A stretch of 64,000 bases of DNA, from assembly GCA_945860385.1 (NCBI GenBank), contig CAMAQD010000018.1:1-64000 (forward strand), read 5' to 3'. The translations under genes were made by a program, and so were the position numbers. Shown here one piece after another: positions 57,489 to 64,000 of the stretch. The stretch comes from Flavobacterium psychrophilum. Its GTDB lineage: Bacteria > Bacteroidota > Bacteroidia > Flavobacteriales > Flavobacteriaceae. Under the pieces are notes generated by a model. The model worked only from the letters and a program-made list of their open reading frames with translations. It had not been told where the DNA came from and made no database searches. Position 1 is the stretch's first letter. The number at the start of each line of letters is the position of its first letter.

Positions 57489-59423
57489 TTATCGTTCAAC
57501 TTTAAACAAATGGAATGGTAAATCTGGTGAAATCTCTACAAAATTCCACTCTTTCTCCCAAATATAACTATTTCCAGTGACTAAATCGGTAATTTTTAGC
57601 GGAAGCTTGCTGAGTAAATCCTGAGGAAGAAGCACCATAGATTGAGAAGTATAATTAGAATCGAGACTAGCAACCATAAGAGTTTCATCCTGTTTTCCGT
57701 CATCAAATTTATAATAAGCCATTACCTTATCATTATTGGTAGCACAAAAAACTATATTATTAGTTTGCTGTAAGGAAGCATGTTCATTTCTAATTTTGTT
57801 TATTCTACTTATCACAGTAGTAATTTTATTTTGCTTATCCCAATCCCACTTAAAGAATTCATATTTTTCAGAATTTAAATACTCTTCTTTTCCCGGAGCC
57901 AATGGAGTTGAAATTTGATATTCGAAAACAGGTCCGTAAATTCCAATACTTGAACTTAAAGTAGCGGCTAAGAAATACCTTTGAAGATGAATTGATTCAT
58001 TTCCGTGTTGCAAATGCCCGGGATTAATATCGGGAGTATTTGGCCAGAAATTGGGACGGTAAAATTCTTTTTGATCGGATTTAGTCAATTCTTCGACATA
58101 TTCTATTAATTCTTGTTTAGAACTTCGCCAAGTAAAATAGGTGTACGACTGAGTAAATCCTTGCTTAGCCAATTCATTCATAATTTTTGGACGCGTAAAA
58201 GCTTCGGCCAAGAACAATACATCAGGATGTTTTTTCTTGATTTCACCAATCAGCCAACCCCAGAAAAAGAAAGGTTTTGTATGTGGATTATCCACTCTAT
58301 AAATCTTAACGTCACATTCTTCAATCCAAAACAAGGCAACATTTAACAATTCCTTCCAAAGATTTTTCCAATCACTACTTTCGAAGTAAATGGGTTGAAT
58401 ATCCTGGTACTTTTTGGGAGGATTTTCGGCATATTGCACTGTTCCATCAGGTCGCCATTTGAACCATTGTGGAAAATCTTTTACATAAGGATGATCAGGC
58501 GCGGCTTGCAACGCATAATCCATTGCCACTTCTATTCCTAAGTCTTTTGCTTTTTTGACCAATGATTTAAAATCTTCAATACTTCCTAATTCAGGATGAA
58601 CGGATTTATGTCCTCCATATTGTGAACCAATTCCCCAGGGTGAACCCACATCGCCAGGCTCCGCATTGGTAGCATTATTTTTTCCTTTTCTATTCACTTC
58701 TCCAATAGGATGAATTGGCGGAAAATACAACGTATCAAAACCCATCGAAGCTACTCTTGGCAACAATCTTTCACAATCTTTGAAAGTACCATGTTTTCCT
58801 TCTTCGGCAGATGCTGAACGAGGAAAAAATTCATACCAAGTACTAAACAATGCTTTTTTTCTATCGACGTAAACTTTTAAATCTAAAGACTTATTTTCTA
58901 AAAAACGTTTTGGATGTTTCTTGAAAAGGTAATTCAAATGTGGAGAAATCGCTTCTCGAATCGCATTTTCGTATTCGTCCTCAGTAGTAAAATAATGAAT
59001 CAATGTATTTAAATAATCTTTTTCGTGTCTGTCTACAACATCTAAAATGGCTCGAACATATTCTGCACCTTCTAATAATTCAGATTTTACATATTGGTTG
59101 TCTTGAATTTTACGAAGGGTTCCGTGTTGCCAATTCAAAGCATAATCTACCCAACCTTCAACAAAGAAAGTGTAATATCCTTGTTTCTCCACCTTGAAAC
59201 TGGCATTCCAACTATCATTTACGGTTGGTTCCATTCGAACTTCCTGCCATTTTTTGTCGTTTTCGTTCTTGAATTTAACACAACATTCTATGACATCATG
59301 ACCATCAGAAAACACATCTGCTCTTACATCTACATTTTGGTTTACTATTCTTTTTATCGGATTGATACCTCCATCCAGTTGTGGCATCACATTTTCTATT
59401 ACAATTCTGGTTTGATTCTGCAT
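57489..59423 (-). CDS. glgE: Maltosyltransferase GlgE
   Basis: A 644-residue GH13_3 enzyme transferring maltosyl units from maltose-1-phosphate to alpha-1,4-glucan. The N-terminal domain (about 1-190) is followed by the barrel with TLYFPPIHPIGEVNRKGKNN, nucleophile Asp in KIYRVDNPHTKP, and acid Glu in LFLAEAFTRP, all diagnostic of GlgE. RPNFWPNTPDINP and the C-terminal beta domain are present. It sits between glgC and the maltokinase gene. Confidence 0.95.
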   Translation of the reverse strand: MQNQTRIVIENVMPQLDGGINPIKRIVNQNVDVRADVFSDGHDVIECCVKFKNENDKKWQEVRMEPTVNDSWNASFKVEKQGYYTFFVEGWVDYALNWQHGTLRKIQDNQYVKSELLEGAEYVRAILDVVDRHEKDYLNTLIHYFTTEDEYENAIREAISPHLNYLFKKHPKRFLENKSLDLKVYVDRKKALFSTWYEFFPRSASAEEGKHGTFKDCERLLPRVASMGFDTLYFPPIHPIGEVNRKGKNNATNAEPGDVGSPWGIGSQYGGHKSVHPELGSIEDFKSLVKKAKDLGIEVAMDYALQAAPDHPYVKDFPQWFKWRPDGTVQYAENPPKKYQDIQPIYFESSDWKNLWKELLNVALFWIEECDVKIYRVDNPHTKPFFFWGWLIGEIKKKHPDVLFLAEAFTRPKIMNELAKQGFTQSYTYFTWRSSKQELIEYVEELTKSDQKEFYRPNFWPNTPDINPGHLQHGNESIHLQRYFLAATLSSSIGIYGPVFEYQISTPLAPGKEEYLNSEKYEFFKWDWDKQNKITTVISRINKIRNEHASLQQTNNIVFCATNNDKVMAYYKFDDGKQDETLMVASLDSNYTSQSMVLLPQDLLSKLPLKITDLVTGNSYIWEKEWNFVEISPDLPFHLFKVER

Positions 59424-59519
59424 TTTCTAATTTTAAAATTCTAATAAATTAAGCACAAATAATTCGAAATACTACTAACAAAATTAGCAGCAGTATTCCA
59501 AATTTAGTTGAAAAATTGA

Positions 59520-60800
59520 TTATTTTATGACATATTTATCCGGTATAACTGCTCCTTTTCTGATAACAACAATTCCTTGTTTAATCATATATAGTTCATT
59601 GGAAAAATCCTCTAAATGCTTACCACCATTGATATGAACATCATTTCCAATTCTGCAATTTTTATCGACAATAGCATTATTTATAAAACATCTGTCACCT
59701 ATTCCTATTAATTGTTTTTTGTTTCCAGCATCACTAATCATTTCATCTATACTTTGATAAAAATCATTTCCCATTACATATGTATTATGAATTATCGAAT
59801 CAACACCTATTCTGGAACGATTTCCAATAACAGAACGAACGATTTCTTTGGCATTTATGATACATCCATCGGCCATTATAGATTTGTCGATGCTAGTTTT
59901 TTTAAATTTTGTAGGTGGTAACAATCTTGGGCGAGTGTATATTTTATTAGCGTCATCAAATAAATTAAAATGCGGTAAATCATCTGTCAACCCAATATTA
60001 GCTTCAAAAAAGGAATCTATATTACCAATATCTGTCCAATATCCTTCATATTGAAAACTGAATATTCTTTTGTGTCCAACGGCTTGAGGAATTATTTCTT
60101 TACCAAAATCTTTAGTAGTAGAATCCTCCATAACTTCAGATAAGAATTTTCTATTAAAAATATAAATTCCCATAGAAGCCAAATATAATTTGCCTTCACT
60201 TTTCATCTGATCGCTTACGTCAGATTCCCATTCAGGCAAAAGTTCCTTAGCAGGTTTTTCGATAAAAGCTTCGATAAAACTATCTGAATTGGTTTTTAAA
60301 ATTCCAAATTCAGGTGCATCTTTGGCATTTACAGGTAAAGTAGCAATAGAAATGTCGGCTTCGTTTTTAATGTGTTCTTCAATCATTTGATTTAAATCCA
60401 TTTGATACAATTGATCTCCAGAAAGAATCATAGCATAATCGAATTCGTGATTTAGAAAATGAGGCATACATTGTCTAACAGCATCTGCAGTGCCTTGAAA
60501 CCATCTTGGATTATCAGGAGTTTGTTCTGCCGCCAAGATATCAACAAAGGCATGACTAAAAATACTAAAATGATACGTATTTTTGATATGAGCATTTAAG
60601 GAAGCCGAATTGAATTGTGTCAACACAAATATTCGATTTATGTCAGAATTCATACAGTTAGAAATTGGAATATCAACCAATCTATATTTTCCTCCAATTG
60701 GCACAGCAGGTTTAGACCTGGACTCTGTCAAGGGGTATAATCTCGATCCTTGTCCTCCACCGAGAATAATTGCAATAACACTTTTCTTTTTAGCTTTCAT
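59520..60800 (-). CDS. glgC: Glucose-1-phosphate adenylyltransferase
   Basis: A 426-residue nucleotidyltransferase making ADP-glucose. The N-terminal GGGQGSRLYPLT motif is at 14-25, followed by SKPAVPIGGKYRLVDIPISNC. ALSGDQLYQM-like text (AMILSGDQLYQMD) holds the metal Asp, and IEAFIEKPAKE is the sugar-phosphate lysine region. A left-handed beta-helix occupies the C-terminus. It overlaps the glgA stop by 11 bases, so the two are translationally coupled. Allosteric control is typical of the family but not readable here. Confidence 0.96.
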   Translation of the reverse strand: MKAKKKSVIAIILGGGQGSRLYPLTESRSKPAVPIGGKYRLVDIPISNCMNSDINRIFVLTQFNSASLNAHIKNTYHFSIFSHAFVDILAAEQTPDNPRWFQGTADAVRQCMPHFLNHEFDYAMILSGDQLYQMDLNQMIEEHIKNEADISIATLPVNAKDAPEFGILKTNSDSFIEAFIEKPAKELLPEWESDVSDQMKSEGKLYLASMGIYIFNRKFLSEVMEDSTTKDFGKEIIPQAVGHKRIFSFQYEGYWTDIGNIDSFFEANIGLTDDLPHFNLFDDANKIYTRPRLLPPTKFKKTSIDKSIMADGCIINAKEIVRSVIGNRSRIGVDSIIHNTYVMGNDFYQSIDEMISDAGNKKQLIGIGDRCFINNAIVDKNCRIGNDVHINGGKHLEDFSNELYMIKQGIVVIRKGAVIPDKYVIK

Positions 60801-62217
60801 TTTGGTTAGTTATTAAATGGTACATTTCTATATATTCCTGACAAACTCTCTCCCAAGAATGGTCAATATTCATTCCTATTTTCCTAATATTTTTAAGGCT
60901 TTTTTTGTCTTTATACAACTTTACAGCCCTTTGAATCGAATAACAAATATCTACAATAGAGGCTTGATCGTGGCAAATTCCATTTCCATTATCTCCAATA
61001 TCAATCACTGTGTCTTTTAATCCTCCTGTTCTTCTTACGATTGGAATTGTTCCATATCTAAAGGAATACATCTGATTCAATCCACAAGGTTCCACTCTGG
61101 ATGGCATCAACAAAAAATCAGAACCTGCATAAATTTGATGGGCTAATTCTTCGTTATACCCAATAAAAACGTTGTAATTCCCTTTAAAACTCACCAGTAA
61201 ATGACTCAATTGATTTTCAATTTCTGCATTTCCAGAACCTAAAATTAAAATATTTATTTCTTTAAAATTTTCAGACAAAGCTAGTGCAGCAGCGTGTGGC
61301 AATAAATCGGCTCCTTTTTCTTCTAATAATCTTCCTATAAAACTGAAAAGCGGTTTTGTTGAATCTAAATTAAATTGGCTACATAACTTTTCTTTATTGG
61401 CTTGCTTTCCCTTTTCTATAGATTTATTTGAATAATTGGCAAACAACATTTTATCCTTCTCTGGACTCCATACTTCTGTATCAATTCCGTTCAAAATCCC
61501 TTTGGATTTATACCTAACAAGATTAAATAATGATTCTAATCCATATCCAAAATTATTGATTTCATTCAAAAAATTTGGCGAAACTGTTGACACTATCGAA
61601 GCACATTTTATGGCTGTTGCCAAGGAATTAATTCGATTGTCCCACTCTAAAATAGTTACTTTCGACAAATCGAACTCTGGCAAATAATACAATTTATCAA
61701 AACCAAATTGCCCTTGATAAATGGCATTGTGAATCGTAATCACCGTTGGCACCTTTCTTAATTTCTCATATTTATCAGCAAACTGCATCATAAACGGAAT
61801 TAATGCGGTATGGTGATCGTGGCAATTGATAACATCAGGAATATTTGCTCTAGAATTTATCCAATTCAAGCAAGCTATTTGAAATGATAAAAATCGTTCA
61901 ATATCATCTTCGTAACCGTAAACTTCATTTCTGTCAAAGAGCTCAGGAATTTCAACCAAATACAATTCAAATCCTAGAACAGTGTTTCTTTCCTTTTGAA
62001 TATTGAATGGGAAATTAAATTTTCCTAATTTTACAAAATCAGAATATACACAATCAAATTCGTTTTCATTTATAAATTTCGTATTATAAAAAGGAATAAC
62101 AACCTTCACAAGATGCCCAACTTTGCTTTGATACTTAGGCAACGAACCCACGACATCACCCAGTCCTCCAACTTTTGCTACTGGATAACATTCTGCCGCT
62201 ATATGAAGTATTTCCAT
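60790..62217 (-). CDS. glgA: Glycogen synthase (GT5)
   Basis: A 475-residue ADP-glucose:alpha-glucan glucosyltransferase. The N-terminal KVGGLGDVVGSLPK (residues 15-28) binds ADP-glucose. ITIHNAIYQGQF, the second-domain FSFIGRLLEEKGADLL, and MPSRVEPCGLNQMYSFRYGTIPIVRRTGGLKDTV with the catalytic Glu are all canonical GT5. It is the first gene of the operon glgA-glgC-glgE-mak-glgB. The length is normal. Confidence 0.96.
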   Translation of the reverse strand: MEILHIAAECYPVAKVGGLGDVVGSLPKYQSKVGHLVKVVIPFYNTKFINENEFDCVYSDFVKLGKFNFPFNIQKERNTVLGFELYLVEIPELFDRNEVYGYEDDIERFLSFQIACLNWINSRANIPDVINCHDHHTALIPFMMQFADKYEKLRKVPTVITIHNAIYQGQFGFDKLYYLPEFDLSKVTILEWDNRINSLATAIKCASIVSTVSPNFLNEINNFGYGLESLFNLVRYKSKGILNGIDTEVWSPEKDKMLFANYSNKSIEKGKQANKEKLCSQFNLDSTKPLFSFIGRLLEEKGADLLPHAAALALSENFKEINILILGSGNAEIENQLSHLLVSFKGNYNVFIGYNEELAHQIYAGSDFLLMPSRVEPCGLNQMYSFRYGTIPIVRRTGGLKDTVIDIGDNGNGICHDQASIVDICYSIQRAVKLYKDKKSLKNIRKIGMNIDHSWERVCQEYIEMYHLITNQNES

Positions 62218-62392
62218 TCTAATTTATTTACAAATTCAATATTAGATAAAAATACTACCTAAAAAAATCACTTACACATTAAAAGTACAAAATTTAAATG
62301 ACCTAAAATAAACTAATAAAATGGTTACATTTATAATTCTAAATTTAGTGAAATTATCCATCAAATAACAAATCAAGTGAAAATTTATTAAA

Positions 62393-63262
62393 ATGCCAAA
62401 AAAAACTCTAAATCATAAACAATCGTTGAAAATTCCTAAACTTATTGTGCTGTTTAGTAAAATTATTGCTTCTATTTCACCAAAATTATCAGTCCTATTT
62501 TCAGCAAAATTATTTACAACTCCTATAAAACACAGGACTCCTAAAAGAGAATTGGAAATGGAAAAGAAAAGTATTCAAAAATTAGTTGATATTCCTGTTA
62601 TCAATAAAAAAATAATGACATATGCATATGGCAAAAGCGAGAAGAAAATTCTATTGTCACACGGATGGTCAGGAAGAGGAACGCATCTTTTTAAAATTGC
62701 GGACGAATTGGTAAAAGCAGGATATTCTACTGTAAGTTTTGATGCTCCTGCTCACGGAAAATCACCCGGAAGAACTACCATAATGTCTGAATTTATTGAA
62801 ACAATATTAGAATTGGAAAAGCAATTTGGCCCCTTCGAAGCCGCTGTTGGTCATTCTCTAGGAGGCATGTCATTATTAAATGCCACAAAAAAAGGCTTGG
62901 CAATTAATCGTTTAGCAATAATAGGAAGTGGTGATATTATTCAAGATATAATAAACGATTTTGTGGCAAAACTAGAATTAAAACCAAGCACAAGCACACA
63001 ATTACGGTTATACTTTGAAAAAAAATATAACGTAAATATGGATGACTATTCCGCCTACAAATCGGCTATGGAAATCGATATTCCTGTTTTGGTTATTCAC
63101 GATAAAAACGACTTCGAGGTTCCTGTAGAAGCGGCAATTCACATTCACAAGTTCCTAAAAAATGGAGAACTATTTCTAACAGAAGGATTTGGTCATCGCA
63201 AAATTCTTGGAAACTCGGAGCTGATTGGAAAAATTATCAATTTTATTCAAAACAAAAATTAA
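62393..63262 (+). CDS. Alpha/beta hydrolase
   Basis: A 289-residue protein with an alpha/beta hydrolase core: oxyanion-loop region LLSHGWSGRGTHL (about 88-99), VSFDAPAHGKSPG, nucleophile elbow VGHSLGG (Ser155), acid Asp in VIHDKNDFEVP and late His in GFGHRKIL. The basic, hydrophobic N-terminus (PKLIVLFSKIIASISP) could associate with the membrane. It is divergent from the glycogen operon and converges on the amidase gene with no gap. The substrate is unknown. Confidence 0.88.
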   Translation: MPKKTLNHKQSLKIPKLIVLFSKIIASISPKLSVLFSAKLFTTPIKHRTPKRELEMEKKSIQKLVDIPVINKKIMTYAYGKSEKKILLSHGWSGRGTHLFKIADELVKAGYSTVSFDAPAHGKSPGRTTIMSEFIETILELEKQFGPFEAAVGHSLGGMSLLNATKKGLAINRLAIIGSGDIIQDIINDFVAKLELKPSTSTQLRLYFEKKYNVNMDDYSAYKSAMEIDIPVLVIHDKNDFEVPVEAAIHIHKFLKNGELFLTEGFGHRKILGNSELIGKIINFIQNKN

Positions 63263-64000
63263 CTACAAAAATGATTTTATAAATGCTGGTTTTACTCTAT
63301 GTTTAGAAGCTTGTTCATAAGCATATGCAATTCCTAACAATTTCGGTTCGCTATAACTTGTTCCAAAAAATGACAAACCAACCGGTAAATCATAGACTTT
63401 TCCGCCTGGAACTGTAATGTGAGGATATCCACTGGCTGCTGCAGGCATAGTCAAAGAATATCCCCAACGATCACCATAAATAACATCAATACTACAAGCA
63501 GGTCCCATTGTAATTCCACAGATGGCGTCGAGTTTATGTTCCATAAAAACAGAGTCTAAAATCTTTTTGCTTCCGTTATAACTCTTGTTTAAGGCATCAA
63601 TGTATTTTTTTTCTTTAAGTCCAGATTTTAAATTGGAAGATTCCAAAATTTCCTGTTTAAAATATGGCATTGCTTTACTTTCATTTGCTAAATTAAAATC
63701 TATAACATCCTTTAAAGATTTTACTTTGGATTTTGCATTAGATAAGTAATGGTTCAATCCATCTTTAAATTCAAATTGCAAAACTTCATATTCGGCTTCA
63801 CCCAATGCGTTAATTTTATCAATGTAGTTGATTTCGATGATTATTGCTCCATTTTGCTTTAGTACATCAATTTCTTTAGCAAAAAGTGAATTAATAAATT
63901 GATTTTTGCCCTGTGGCTTTTTTTCAATTCCAATACGTTTTCCTTTCAACGCATTCAAATCTAGAAATTGAGTATAGTCAGAAAAACTTTTTCCTTTACT
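63263..64000 (-). CDS. Amidase-signature enzyme, C-terminal part (gene runs off the window)
   Basis: The frame is open from the right edge of the window to the stop at 63263. It encodes about 245 residues that match the C-terminal part of an amidase-signature hydrolase: LDAICGITMGPACSIDVIYGDRWGYSLTMPAAASGYPHITVPGGKVYDLPVGLSFFGTSYSEPKLLGIAYAYEQ. The catalytic Ser-Ser-Lys region lies outside the window. A TTG at 63958 is an internal leucine codon (LDLNALKGKRIG), not a start. The substrate cannot be stated. Confidence 0.85.
   Translation of the reverse strand, partial: SKGKSFSDYTQFLDLNALKGKRIGIEKKPQGKNQFINSLFAKEIDVLKQNGAIIIEINYIDKINALGEAEYEVLQFEFKDGLNHYLSNAKSKVKSLKDVIDFNLANESKAMPYFKQEILESSNLKSGLKEKKYIDALNKSYNGSKKILDSVFMEHKLDAICGITMGPACSIDVIYGDRWGYSLTMPAAASGYPHITVPGGKVYDLPVGLSFFGTSYSEPKLLGIAYAYEQASKHRVKPAFIKSFL

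Noticed and set aside
63958..63960. TTG as start of the amidase gene
   Set aside because: The frame stays open to the window edge with amidase-like sequence upstream, so this codon is an internal leucine.

Overview
The window is about 64 kb of low-GC chromosome from a member of the Bacteroidota, almost certainly a Flavobacterium-type flavobacterium. Supporting signs are promoter cores of the TANNTTTG type, a type IX secretion C-terminal domain on an exported glycosidase, a GlgE-type glycogen locus, a Bacteroidota-specific four-cysteine/CarboxypepD_reg-like protein, and a green-tuned proton-pumping rhodopsin paired with a Blh retinal synthase. Most of the window is ordinary chromosomal backbone. 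No rRNA, tRNA, CRISPR array, phage or intact insertion sequence was recognised.

Layout. 1-6.4 kb: a lipoprotein, a nucleoside-type MFS permease, pdxH, ribonuclease Z with a small companion protein, and pyrB-pyrR. 6.5-11.4 kb: an accessory-looking block in which three paralogous ~60-residue membrane peptides, a broken histidine kinase and a P-type cation ATPase are interspersed. The three peptide genes share an identically spaced 54-bp promoter architecture, which is the most unusual signal here. 11.4-21.2 kb: an ABC-F ATPase with one degenerate ATP site, a FucP-type sugar permease, fumC, ackA-pta and corA. 21.4-28.6 kb: the CarboxypepD_reg-like protein, rhodopsin and blh facing apart, dnaK, and a histidine kinase/response regulator pair. 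28.8-33.3 kb: a luciferase-like monooxygenase gene with a truncated duplicate on the far side of a DUF2252 gene, and a methyltransferase. 33.7-40.2 kb: a DJ-1/PfpI protein, a succinate-semialdehyde-type dehydrogenase, a SOUL protein, a thioesterase, a DUF1398 protein, a SulP permease and a TauE/SafE permease. 40.8-45.5 kb: a GHL10 hydrolase, an AmpG-like permease and a NagZ-like GH3 enzyme, probably for cell-wall sugar recycling. 45.7-49.7 kb: katG, peroxiredoxin, thioredoxin and a CDGSH Fe-S protein (oxidative stress). 50.0-62.2 kb: a secreted GH57-type enzyme, an M48 protease, and the glycogen operon glgA-glgC-glgE-mak-glgB. 62.4-64 kb: an alpha/beta hydrolase and the 3' part of an amidase gene that runs off the window.

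The glycogen operon carries both an ADP-glucose route (GlgC, GlgA) and a maltose-1-phosphate route (maltokinase, GlgE) converging on GlgB. Rhodopsin and Blh together give light-driven proton pumping if beta-carotene is made elsewhere. Functional names rest on motifs read by eye and family knowledge; no database search was run.
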